Below, in pieces: positions 1 to 6,582 of a stretch of 14,889 nt of DNA. Each line of letters begins with the position of its first letter. The stretch's first letter is position 1. The DNA comes from Thiobacillus sp. (GTDB taxonomy: Bacteria; Pseudomonadota; Gammaproteobacteria; Burkholderiales; Thiobacillaceae), in contig JAIWOL010000044.1 in assembly GCA_020216925.1 (NCBI GenBank), positions 1-14,889 of the forward strand, written 5' to 3'. The notes beneath the pieces are model-generated. The model did no database searches. It was given only the letters and a program-made list of their open reading frames with translations, and was not told the origin of the DNA. The position numbers were made by a program, and so were the translations under genes.

Positions 1-329
1 AGCGTCTTGGCGCTGTAGCCGTTGGGCACGGTGACGGCATCGGTCATCGGCAGCAGGTTGGCGGGAACCGGGGTGAAGCCGATCACCGGCGAGCCTGCTG
101 TGGGCATATCCACAACCACCTCGGCAAGCGCTTCGCGGCTGCCGACCAGCGCGCCGCCGAGGGTGGCGGTGATCGCCACGCTGGCGGCGGCCGTGGCCGA
201 GGTGCGGAAGAAATCGCGGCGCGTCATGGGGCGCTGGGCAATGACGTCGTAGATGTCGCGGTTGCCGGAGTCGTTGCTGACGACCTGGCTGGGATTCAGT
301 TTGCTGTCGGGGTGACGGCTGCTGCTCAT
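1..329 (-). CDS. phoX: PhoX-family alkaline phosphatase, N-terminal part (runs off the window)
   Basis: Only the first 109 residues are visible, read from an ATG preceded by AGGAGA about six bases upstream. A twin-arginine signal is present (T36-R37-R38-D39-F40-F41) after a long hydrophilic n-region, followed by an Ala-rich hydrophobic stretch. The mature part begins with a GFTPVPAN segment and then VTVPNGYSAKTL, which fits the start of PhoX/DUF839 phosphatases. PhoX enzymes are Tat-exported, calcium/iron-dependent alkaline phosphomonoesterases that release phosphate in the periplasm or outside the cell, and are classically induced by phosphate starvation. The catalytic part lies outside the window, so the family call rests on the N-terminus alone. 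It is the last gene seen of the minus-strand cluster, 150 bases after the PEP-CTERM protease. Its upstream region has one exact PhoB half-site. Another Tat-exported DUF839 protein is the main alternative. Confidence 0.8.
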   Translation of the reverse strand, partial: MSSSRHPDSKLNPSQVVSNDSGNRDIYDVIAQRPMTRRDFFRTSATAAASVAITATLGGALVGSREALAEVVVDMPTAGSPVIGFTPVPANLLPMTDAVTVPNGYSAKT

Positions 330-382
330 GGAAGTCTCCTGGATGGCCTGGGAACGCTTCCCGCACCGGGAAGCTCGCCGTC

Positions 383-405
383 ATCCTAGAGATGGTGTGT
401 GACAG
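383..405 (-). promoter_or_regulatory. Candidate PhoB half-site and -10 element before phoX
   Basis: Reading the minus strand, CTGTCAC (405-399) matches a PhoB-box repeat unit exactly. Ten bases follow, then TAGGAT (388-383) as a possible -10, about 55 bases before the ATG. The unit expected 11 bases further upstream (ATCCCTA) matches poorly, so only half the box is convincing. The unit-to--10 spacing is the same as in the candidate promoter before the nuclease gene. This was read by eye with no matrix score. Confidence 0.35.
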
Positions 406-438
406 TTTTTAGGGATGCGCGTGAGCCGTTTGCGTCAC

Positions 439-460
439 GCCGAGGCGGGCCGGGCTCGGC
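439..460 (-). terminator. Weak hairpin downstream of the PEP-CTERM protease
   Basis: GCCGAG and CTCGGC form a 6-bp stem with a 10-base loop, about 20 bases after the protease stop codon. There is no T-run, so it may only be an RNA 3'-end stabiliser or chance in GC-rich DNA. Confidence 0.2.
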
Positions 461-479
461 CATGCCATGTGCGCGGGTC

Positions 480-1397
480 TCAACTGCGGCGGCGGCGCAG
501 GGCGGCCCAGCCGACCATGCCCACGCCGGCCAGCAGCATGGCCCAAGTGTCGGCTTCGGGCACCGGCGTCGTCACGGTCTGCGCGATCCAGCCGGCATAC
601 GGCGCAACCAGGCTGCCGCCGCCGACCGAACCGAACAGCACGTTGCTGCCCGGCAGGCCGGTGGTGCTGCCGTTGAAATTGGCCACGCCGAAAATCTTCC
701 ATATGCCGTTGTCGTTGATGAATACCGGGCTGCCGGAATCGCCGCCGGCAAACTGTGCTTCCAGGTTTGCCCCCAGCGTGAGATTGGCGGGCGCGGCAGC
801 GCCAAACACATTGCTGGCTGCCGTGGGGCCGTCGAAATCGAAGATGAAGACTTCGTCAGCGCCGCTGCCGTCGTCGTCCGGCAAAACCAGATCGACGCGA
901 TTCTGGCCGCTGCGCTTGAGGCCGGGACTGGCGGCCGCCGTCACGCCCGCGCTGCCGTCGCCGGTGCCGCCGTAACCCGCGAGCGCGATGGTCTGCCCCG
1001 CCGCCGGACCGGTATACAGCGGGTAGCCGCTGGCCGAGGTTGCGGGTGCCGCCAGCCGCACGATCGCGAGGTCGTCATGCCACACGCCGTCGCTGCCGGG
1101 CGTGGTGCCGGCATAGCCCGGATGCACGGTCACGGCGGCAGCGGACAGGGTTTCGGCCGCGCCGGCATTGAGCCGGAACTGGATCGCAGCCGCCGGCCGG
1201 CCCGCCACCACATGGGCGGCGGTGAGCACATGCCAGGGGTCGAGCAGCACGCCAGAGAACGTGCCGCCGTTGACGATGACCGCGCCGGCTCCGGCAAACG
1301 GCGAGGATGCCAGGTTGGCATCGGTCGCGCCGCCGACCAGCGCGTGGGCCGGGGCGGCAAGGCACAACAAGGTGGACAGCAGAATTCGGCGGGACAT
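480..1397 (-). CDS. Trypsin-like (S1 family) serine protease with PEP-CTERM anchor
   Basis: A 305-aa secreted serine endopeptidase. The start chosen is the ATG giving MSRRILLSTLL, 37 codons inside the longest open frame, because it begins a good Sec signal peptide (cleavage likely after PAHA, residue 18) and has AGGAA upstream. The chymotrypsin-fold triad is visible: H62 in LTAAHVV, D109 in DDLAIVRL and S221 in GGDSGSP. The mature start LVGGA resembles the activation site of S1 proteases. The mature chain has no cysteines. The C-terminus is a full PEP-CTERM signal: VPEA at 279-282, a hydrophobic segment and RRRRS. Exosortase should therefore cut and transfer it to the surface or exopolysaccharide; no exosortase lies in the window. 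A terminator separates it from the gene before it, so it probably has its own promoter. Its substrate is unknown; processing of neighbouring secreted proteins is speculation. Confidence 0.92.
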   Translation of the reverse strand: MSRRILLSTLLCLAAPAHALVGGATDANLASSPFAGAGAVIVNGGTFSGVLLDPWHVLTAAHVVAGRPAAAIQFRLNAGAAETLSAAAVTVHPGYAGTTPGSDGVWHDDLAIVRLAAPATSASGYPLYTGPAAGQTIALAGYGGTGDGSAGVTAAASPGLKRSGQNRVDLVLPDDDGSGADEVFIFDFDGPTAASNVFGAAAPANLTLGANLEAQFAGGDSGSPVFINDNGIWKIFGVANFNGSTTGLPGSNVLFGSVGGGSLVAPYAGWIAQTVTTPVPEADTWAMLLAGVGMVGWAALRRRRS

Positions 1398-1495
1398 GGT
1401 GTGGGTTCCTGAAGTTCCGGGGGCTGGACAAGCGCGAGACTCGAATGGCGGATAGTCTACTCCCGGGTTTTTACAAACGTGCGCGCCCCGCGCCA

Positions 1496-1523
1496 GCCGG
1501 TGCAGCAAAGCTGCAATGCCGGC
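1496..1523. promoter_or_regulatory. Imperfect dyad upstream of the protease gene
   Basis: GCCGG and CCGGC arms enclose TGCAGC-AAA-GCTGCA, with a 3-base bulge on one side. It lies about 100 bases before the protease start and after the upstream terminator, where an operator could sit. It could also simply fold as RNA. No function can be assigned. Confidence 0.25.
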
Positions 1524-1558
1524 GCGATATCGTCTCCGCGAGGGGGCCGGACTTGTGC

Positions 1559-1588
1559 AAAAAAAAAAGCGGCTCCCGAGGGAGCCGC
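1559..1588 (-). terminator. Strong intrinsic terminator
   Basis: On the minus strand, GCGGCTCC, loop CTCG and GGAGCCGC form a perfect 8-bp GC-rich stem followed by ten T residues. It lies about 60 bases past the stop of the 1650-2372 gene and should end that transcription unit before the protease gene. Confidence 0.95.
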
Positions 1589-1649
1589 AGGTCGGAGAAC
1601 GGGGAGACGCCCGTTTTTACTGCCTGGTGTGTTACGGGGAAACGATGGA

Positions 1650-2372
1650 TCAGGCCTTGCGGCGACGCGCCGCCATGAACCCGACCAGGCCCAGGCCGGC
1701 GAGCATCATGGCGTAGGTTTCGGCTTCGGGCACGGGCGCGGCGTTCAGCGTCACCATGTCGAAGCGCCAGGTGCCGCTGGTGCTGTAGCTGCTGGACGGA
1801 TTCGACGCAACGTAACCGGAGGTCGAGGGCGCGAAGGTGGACACCACGCGGAAGGCAAAGTTGGCGTTGTTGTTGACGCTGGCCACGCCGGACAGATCGA
1901 CGCTGCGGCCATTGAACCAGGTGTCGCCCGCGTTGCCGTCGAACTGCGCGAAATCAACAAAGTTGACGCCGTCCGTGCTGTACTGGAACTGCTCGTAACG
2001 CGAGCTGGTGTTGCTGTGGCGCAGGTCGTAATTGATCACGACGTTGTTGAAGCCCACGGTGCTGACGTTGAATTGCACGCCGCGGGTTTTGTCGCCAGTG
2101 CCCTGTGCAGCGTAAGTGCTGGTGTTCCAGCCCGAGTCGTCGCCGGTAGCCGGGTCGGACGAACCGCCGCTGGCGTCGCCCGAGGCGAAGGTGGCGGTGA
2201 CGCCGCCGACAAGGCTGGCGGTGCCCGTGCCGATGGCGGGCAGCAGGGTGCCGGTGCCGGTGTTGCCGTCAGGCGTGGGCGAGTTGAAGTTCCACTGGGT
2301 GACGACGATGGCCTGGGCGTTGCCGGCAGCAAAGGCGGCGGCGAGCGAGACTGCGAGTGCGAGGTGTTTCAT
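1650..2372 (-). CDS. PEP-CTERM sorting-domain protein, beta-sandwich type, unknown function
   Basis: A 240-aa exported protein. The ATG at 2372 has GGGAGA about six bases upstream and starts a Sec signal peptide (MKHLALAVSLAAAFAAGNAQA, cleavage likely after residue 21). The mature part is Gly/Ser/Thr/Asn-rich, has no cysteine, and looks like an all-beta domain. Residues 97-209 contain a VINYDLRHSNTSSRYEQFQY segment, a further STDGVNF piece and a closing TWRFDMVTLN strand; a similar strand pattern occurs in the N-terminal domain of the nuclease at 6583-9687. The C-terminus is a clear PEP-CTERM: VPEA at 214-217, a transmembrane stretch and ARRRKA. After exosortase processing it would sit on the surface or in the extracellular matrix. 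No catalytic motif is seen. It is the last gene before a strong terminator and lies 101 bases after the preceding PEP-CTERM gene. Confidence 0.93.
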   Translation of the reverse strand: MKHLALAVSLAAAFAAGNAQAIVVTQWNFNSPTPDGNTGTGTLLPAIGTGTASLVGGVTATFASGDASGGSSDPATGDDSGWNTSTYAAQGTGDKTRGVQFNVSTVGFNNVVINYDLRHSNTSSRYEQFQYSTDGVNFVDFAQFDGNAGDTWFNGRSVDLSGVASVNNNANFAFRVVSTFAPSTSGYVASNPSSSYSTSGTWRFDMVTLNAAPVPEAETYAMMLAGLGLVGFMAARRRKA

Positions 2373-2447
2373 GAAGTTTCTCCCACAATTTTATTGAAAG
2401 GATGCGCGCGATGCGCGGGTTTAAAACGGCGTCCTGCGATTGCGTAG

Positions 2448-2467
2448 GTCGGCAACACCTTGCCGAC
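2448..2467. terminator. Perfect 8-bp hairpin after the 2474-3199 gene
   Basis: GTCGGCAA, loop CACC and TTGCCGAC form a perfect inverted repeat beginning seven bases beyond the stop codon of the upstream PEP-CTERM gene. No T-run follows on either strand. It may be a factor-assisted terminator, an mRNA 3'-end protector or a member of a dispersed repeat family; no second copy was seen in the window. Confidence 0.45.
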
Positions 2468-2473
2468 GCTGTG

Positions 2474-3199
2474 TTACACCAGCCGGCGGCGGTTGCGGCC
2501 AACCATCAGGCCGACCAGACCGATGCCGGCGAGCATGAGCATCCAGTCACGCGGTTCCGGCACTGGGGTGATGGCCAGGTTGTTGATGCCGAGCGCGGAG
2601 CTGTTGGTGACGTCGTCGGTGTCGACGACGGCGAACACCAGGCTGTAGACGCCGGAGGCAGCGACGGTCTGGCTGAATACGCCCGAGGTGGCGGCGCGGA
2701 AGCCGGACAGGCCGGCGTCGCCGTTCACGCCGTCGGCGGTGGCGATGAGCGCGGTGGTGTGGTTGAGCAGGCTGAAGTAGGCGGCGTCCTTCATTGCGCC
2801 GGAGACCGGTTCATTGGTGTAGAAGGTCCATTCGAAGCTGAGGATGTCGCCGGCGTTGATGGCGATGTTGTCGAGTTTGTACACCGAGCCTTCGGTCGCT
2901 GTGCTCGTCGAGCCGTCGAAACGGCCGATGTCGTATTCGCCCGCGGGATGGCCGGCGAAGGCTTCCATCGAGCCAACAGCACCGCCCGCCATCAAAGGTA
3001 CAACACCGCTGAAATTGAAATTCCCTCCGGTGTCAAGATCGTCACCGTCGTTGTACGCGGTTGTCATGAAGAGGCTGGTGGCGCTGGCGGCGAGGGCGTC
3101 GCCGCCCGCCATGCCGGCGGTGAGGTCGATGCTCTGGACGGCGTGTGCCTGCGAGGCGAGTGCAAGACCCAGAAGGCCGAGGAGAGATACGGTTTTCAT
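2474..3199 (-). CDS. PEP-CTERM sorting-domain protein, unknown function
   Basis: A 241-aa exported protein. The start giving MKTVSLLGLLGLALASQAHA is preferred over one ten codons upstream because it begins the Sec signal (cleavage near residue 20) and has AGGAAA just before it. The mature part is acidic and Gly/Ala/Ser-rich. It contains a YNDGDDLDTGGNFNF segment, then LDNIAINAGDILSFEW and VVDTDDVTNSSALGINNLAI, the strand pattern of extracellular beta-sandwich domains common in PEP-CTERM proteins. No catalytic residues are recognisable. The C-terminal signal is complete: VPEP at 213-216, a hydrophobic segment and GRNRRRLV. It lies 68 bases after the 5'-nucleotidase, so co-transcription with that enzyme is likely, though a hairpin sits in the gap. 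A role in anchoring or organising the secreted enzymes is only a guess. Confidence 0.92.
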   Translation of the reverse strand: MKTVSLLGLLGLALASQAHAVQSIDLTAGMAGGDALAASATSLFMTTAYNDGDDLDTGGNFNFSGVVPLMAGGAVGSMEAFAGHPAGEYDIGRFDGSTSTATEGSVYKLDNIAINAGDILSFEWTFYTNEPVSGAMKDAAYFSLLNHTTALIATADGVNGDAGLSGFRAATSGVFSQTVAASGVYSLVFAVVDTDDVTNSSALGINNLAITPVPEPRDWMLMLAGIGLVGLMVGRNRRRLV

Positions 3200-3236
3200 G
3201 GCGTTTCCTTTTTCAAGTGAGACAAGCATTCATGCG

Positions 3237-3263
3237 GGACGGCGCGCGAACGCCGCTCCGTCC
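3237..3263. terminator. Hairpin between the 5'-nucleotidase and the next gene
   Basis: GGACGG and CCGTCC form a 6-bp stem around a GC-rich loop that can itself pair, four bases after the nucleotidase stop codon. There is no T-run. It could attenuate read-through or protect the upstream mRNA. Confidence 0.3.
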
Positions 3264-3267
3264 GGGT

Positions 3268-5574
3268 TTACTGCATGAGGTCGCGCGCCGGGGCGAACTG
3301 CTTCGCGGTGAGCCCCTTGAGCGTGGCGAGCGGGCGGAAGATCGCTGGGCCTTCGGCACCGTCTGCGTCGATTTCGAGGCGGATGCCGCCGGTCACGTCG
3401 ATCGCGCGCACCCAGCCGTCGCGCGCGGCGTCGCAGCCGAGCGTGGTCACGCAGCCCAGGCTCGCCAGCAGCGGGCGCAGTTCGATGCGGTCGGCATACG
3501 GGGTGAAATCGGTGATGAGGTCGCCGGCATCGCGCATCGAGGCGTAGACGAAGACATCGTTGCCCTTGCCGCCAGTGAGTGTGTCGGCGCCCAGGCCGCC
3601 GGAAATCACGTCGTCGCCGTCGGTGCCGATGAGGGTGTCGCGGCCGGCGGTGCCGGTGCGCATGACGCCCGGTGTGCTCGTGGCGATGGCGAGATCGACC
3701 AGACGGCCGCCCATGTCGTAGGGAGTTTCAATGCCGTACAGATTGGCGGTGATCGCGCTGCCGTCGGCGGCGCTGTCGCGCTTCAGGCCGCCCTGCGCCT
3801 TGGGCGTGGCGATGTAGTCGGCGAGCGCCTGCTGGTAGGTGATGGAGAAGGGGTTGTTCTCGAACACCACGCCGTTGGCCGCAAAGGGGTAACCGTCGCC
3901 GCCGTTGGCGGTGAAGTCGATGGTGGCGAAGGAAAACTCGCGGGCGGACACGACGGCACCGTTATCGACCAGCACCGTGCCGTCGTCCAGCACGATGCGG
4001 CGCACGCGGTCGCCGCTGCCGACGCTGCTGCCGCGCGGGGTGCGGGTGGTGTCGTACTCGACGCGGATCCCCGCCACCTGCGCGAAACGGCCGTTGGCGG
4101 CGCCGGTGGGGCTGGCGGCGGCAACGGAATGTTCGAGCAGGTCTTTCAGTTGCGCGGCGTTCATCGCCGGCGCGCGCTTGACCAGGTTGGTGAAGGGCAG
4201 AATGTCGAAGGTGTTGCCGACAGTGACGTTGCCCGGTGCACCGATGCTGGTGCGGATGCCGCCGCCGTTCTGGATCGCCACGTCGGCGTTGCCGGCAAAA
4301 CGCATGGCGTCGGCGACCAGATTGCCAAGGCCGGTTTCGGCGTTGCGCACGCCGGCGGTGAAGGTGCACGGGGCGGGCGTGCAGTTGGTGTGGGTGGGGC
4401 CGTTGAGCTTGACGTCGGTGGTGCCGATGACCTGCGCGTTGAGCGCGGCGACGTAAGCCTGCACCGGCGCGACGACCTGGGCGGCGAGCGTGGCGTCGCC
4501 GGTGACGCGGTCGGCGTCGGCGGCGGCGCCCGAAACGCGGATCATCTTGCTGCTGTCGATGCTCGTGAGCATGCCGGTGGTGTCGTCGATGGTCACGTTG
4601 AGTTCGCCGACGTAGCGGTTGCCGAAATGCGCGGTGACGATGGCGACGGATTTGCCGTCGGCGTCGGTGGCGTAGATCGGATCCTGGTTGAAACTGGGCG
4701 CAACGCCGCCGGGGATCACCTGATCGTCGGGATCGACCATCAGTTCGTGGCCGCCGCCAGAGATAACCAGATCCACACCCTTGAGCTGCGGCACGATGAC
4801 GCTGCGTTCGTTGTTCACGTTTTGCAGGTGGCTCATGAGAATGACGACAGTCGCGCCTTCGACGTTGCGCACACGGTCGATCTCAGCCTGCAGGATGGGC
4901 ACCAGGGCGTCGAGATTGGCGGCATCGCTGGCGTTGGCGTCGTAGCCGATGAGCGTGCCGGGCGCGGGCGAGGAAATCTTGGGCAGCAGCGGCGTGGTCG
5001 CGCCGATGAGCGCGATCTTCTTGCCGCCGGGCGTGGTGACGATCCTGGACGGTGCAATCTTGCCCGCCGCCGCCAGCGCGGCGAATTCGGGCGTGACGTT
5101 GAAATTGATGTTGGCCGACAGATAGGTCGCGCCGGAAACCTCGGCGAAGCGCGCGGCCACCGCCGGGCCAAGATCGAATTCATGGTTGCCGAAGACGACG
5201 GCGTCGAAGCCGATGTGGCGCATGGCAATGGTGTCGTAGAAATCCTGTCCGCCCAGGTAGGCGTTGCCAAGGTTGGCAAAGCTGGCGTTCAGACGCGGGC
5301 CGGGCAGGAAGGCGTCGCCGGCGTTGAGGCTCAGCACGAAGCGGTTGCTGGCGGCGGCTTCGGCGCGGCGGTTGGCCATCACCGTGGCGAGCCGGTCGAT
5401 GCCGCCGTAGAAGGAAATGCCCTGGCTGGGGCTGTCGCGCAGATTGCCCTGCGCGGAAAGCAGCCAGGTTTCCTGGTCGCCCACGTGCAGCAGGGTGAGC
5501 CCCTCGGCCCAGGCGGCACCGGCGGCAAAGGACAGGGACAAGGCAAAACTCAGCGATTTCAGGGCAAATTTCAT
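3268..5574 (-). CDS. Secreted 5'-nucleotidase / bifunctional metallophosphatase with RTX-type C-terminus
   Basis: 768 aa. The ATG giving MKFALKSLSF is chosen (GGAG eight bases upstream; Sec signal cleaved near AWA-EG, residue 23); an in-frame GTG three codons earlier is less likely. Residues 26-280 are the metallophosphatase core: D33, D87 in NAGD, GNHEFD at 129-134 (N130, dyad H131/D134), H249 in MSH, and H276. Residues about 380-625 are the nucleotide-binding 5'-nucleotidase C-terminal domain (NAETGLGNLVADAM, IQNGGGIRTS, FDILPF, GGDGYPF). Residues 641-699 carry RTX-like nonapeptides (GTDGDDVIS, GGLGADTLT, GGKGNDVFV), followed by a tail to the end. Such enzymes remove phosphate from nucleotides outside the cytoplasm. 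Two residues expected at metal site 1 are changed (see findings). Neighbours are PEP-CTERM genes, and the nuclease upstream could supply its substrate. Substrate specificity cannot be read from the sequence. Confidence 0.93.
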   Translation of the reverse strand: MKFALKSLSFALSLSFAAGAAWAEGLTLLHVGDQETWLLSAQGNLRDSPSQGISFYGGIDRLATVMANRRAEAAASNRFVLSLNAGDAFLPGPRLNASFANLGNAYLGGQDFYDTIAMRHIGFDAVVFGNHEFDLGPAVAARFAEVSGATYLSANINFNVTPEFAALAAAGKIAPSRIVTTPGGKKIALIGATTPLLPKISSPAPGTLIGYDANASDAANLDALVPILQAEIDRVRNVEGATVVILMSHLQNVNNERSVIVPQLKGVDLVISGGGHELMVDPDDQVIPGGVAPSFNQDPIYATDADGKSVAIVTAHFGNRYVGELNVTIDDTTGMLTSIDSSKMIRVSGAAADADRVTGDATLAAQVVAPVQAYVAALNAQVIGTTDVKLNGPTHTNCTPAPCTFTAGVRNAETGLGNLVADAMRFAGNADVAIQNGGGIRTSIGAPGNVTVGNTFDILPFTNLVKRAPAMNAAQLKDLLEHSVAAASPTGAANGRFAQVAGIRVEYDTTRTPRGSSVGSGDRVRRIVLDDGTVLVDNGAVVSAREFSFATIDFTANGGDGYPFAANGVVFENNPFSITYQQALADYIATPKAQGGLKRDSAADGSAITANLYGIETPYDMGGRLVDLAIATSTPGVMRTGTAGRDTLIGTDGDDVISGGLGADTLTGGKGNDVFVYASMRDAGDLITDFTPYADRIELRPLLASLGCVTTLGCDAARDGWVRAIDVTGGIRLEIDADGAEGPAIFRPLATLKGLTAKQFAPARDLMQ

Positions 5575-5623
5575 GACAGGCACTCCGGCTCCACAACGAA
5601 TAATTGAATTGATCGAATTCGGG

Positions 5624-5649
5624 GGCGAGCCGGCCGCAGCCGGCCCGCC
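5624..5649 (-). terminator. Strong hairpin after the 5675-6373 gene
   Basis: An 11-bp stem (GGCGGGCCGGC with GCCGGCTCGCC on the minus strand, one G-T pair) closes a TGCG loop, about 25 bases past the stop codon. The following sequence is AT-rich but has no T-run. It may end or weaken transcription into the 5'-nucleotidase gene, which could then use a promoter in the AT-rich stretch at about 5590-5620. Confidence 0.5.
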
Positions 5650-5674
5650 GTGTCGACTACTGCTTCAGTACCGC

Positions 5675-6373
5675 TCAGACCGCAGCCGCGGAACGGCGGC
5701 GCGACACCATGAAGCCGACCAGGCCAAGGCCGGCGAGCAGCATGGCGGTGACTTCGGGTTCGGGGACGGGGGTGACGGCGATGTCGAGCCCGGCGAATTT
5801 CTTCTCGACGAAACCCAGCGAGCCGGGCACCGACGAGGCGACGAGGATGTTTTCCAGCGTGACGTTGAGGGATTTTGCGCCCGTCCAGTCGGCCACGTTG
5901 ACCATGGCATTGGCTGACCAGTTCTGGGTGGGGAAGCCGGTCATGGTGAGCGGCGCGGCGGGCAGGATGGCGGCGGTGCGGTCATGCGCGGGCATGGCCA
6001 GATCGAACACGCGCAACTGGCCGCCGACATCCACGGTGGCGCCCGTGCCGAGCAGGAGGTAGTCGCCGCGTTCGGCCAGTTTCACGCTGTCGAAGTTGAA
6101 ACCGTCGCGCGCGGTGACGCGCACGTTGATCGTCTGTTTGGTGAGGTCGAAGCCGCTGCCCGCGCCGCCGGCCGACAACGCATCGAAGCTGGTGGGCGTG
6201 AAGAACAGGGTGTTGCCGGCGACGCCGGGGGTGCCGAACAGCCCCAGCAAGGCGTCGTCAAAGCTGAAATCGACGTTCATGCCGGCAAGCGTGACGGGGG
6301 CGGCGGATGCGCCGCCGGAGAGTGTCTGGCCAAGAACGAAAAGGCTGATGGCCAGGATTTTTACGCGCTTCAT
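5675..6373 (-). CDS. PEP-CTERM sorting-domain protein, unknown function
   Basis: A 232-aa exported protein. The start giving MKRVKILAISLFVLG is supported by AAGGAG eight bases upstream and a Sec signal ending near GASAA (residue 25); the open frame extends 20 codons further but without a signal peptide. The mature part has strands such as MNVDFSFDDALLGLFG, FDLTKQTINVRVTARDGFNF and WTGAKSLNVTLENILV, typical of all-beta extracellular proteins, and has no cysteine. The C-terminus is a complete PEP-CTERM: VPEP at 203-206, LLAGLGLVGFMV and SRRRSAAAV. It lies between the nuclease and the 5'-nucleotidase, with 209 and 100 bases on its two sides. No enzymatic motif was found. Its family and function are not recognised beyond the sorting signal. 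Confidence 0.92.
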   Translation of the reverse strand: MKRVKILAISLFVLGQTLSGGASAAPVTLAGMNVDFSFDDALLGLFGTPGVAGNTLFFTPTSFDALSAGGAGSGFDLTKQTINVRVTARDGFNFDSVKLAERGDYLLLGTGATVDVGGQLRVFDLAMPAHDRTAAILPAAPLTMTGFPTQNWSANAMVNVADWTGAKSLNVTLENILVASSVPGSLGFVEKKFAGLDIAVTPVPEPEVTAMLLAGLGLVGFMVSRRRSAAAV

Positions 6374-6582
6374 GAATAACTCCTTAATTAATAAAGTGTT
6401 GATTGATCCTGCAAATGGCCGGCAGACCGGCAAAACGGCGAATGCTTTCTTGTGCCACTGTTTTTGTTTACCGGCGCCTCCCGGGCTGTGCCCGGATGGC
6501 GTCCGACTGTGCTTACTCTACGGGGCGAATGTTGCAGGCACAGCGGACCACGCCCCGCCTGGAATGGCCCGATTAGCTCATG
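6374..6582. other. Intergenic region between nuclease and PEP-CTERM gene
   Basis: This stretch holds a CCGGGC-ACA-GCCCGG hairpin (about 6480-6496) without a T-run, and an AT-rich stretch with TTTATTAATTAAGGAG just before the PEP-CTERM start that carries the ribosome-binding site. TGGCAC appears once, but the matching GC of a sigma-54 promoter is one base too close. No gene is seen here. It probably contains the promoter of the downstream PEP-CTERM gene, which I could not place with confidence. Confidence 0.4.

Noticed and set aside
22..252. A 76-codon open frame on the plus strand at the left end
   Set aside because: It is the antisense shadow of the PhoX N-terminus, which has a Tat motif and a good ribosome-binding site.
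3478..3654. Repetitive GGxGxD-coding DNA considered as a tandem DNA repeat or CRISPR-like array
   Set aside because: The repetition is protein-level RTX nonapeptides inside a coding sequence; there are no constant repeats with variable spacers.
5575..5583. GTG three codons upstream as the start of the 5'-nucleotidase
   Set aside because: The ATG at 5574 has a better spaced GGAG and begins directly with a normal signal peptide.
3145..5607. An 820-codon open frame on the plus strand opposite the 5'-nucleotidase
   Set aside because: Its product is rich in Gly, Ala, Val, Asp and Arg with no recognisable domain, and it mirrors a protein with clear motifs. High GC in third positions commonly leaves such antisense frames open.
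6440..6470. TGGCAC on the minus strand upstream of the 5675-6373 gene, suggesting a sigma-54 promoter
   Set aside because: The GC of the -12 element is one base too close, and sigma-54 promoters tolerate little spacing change.
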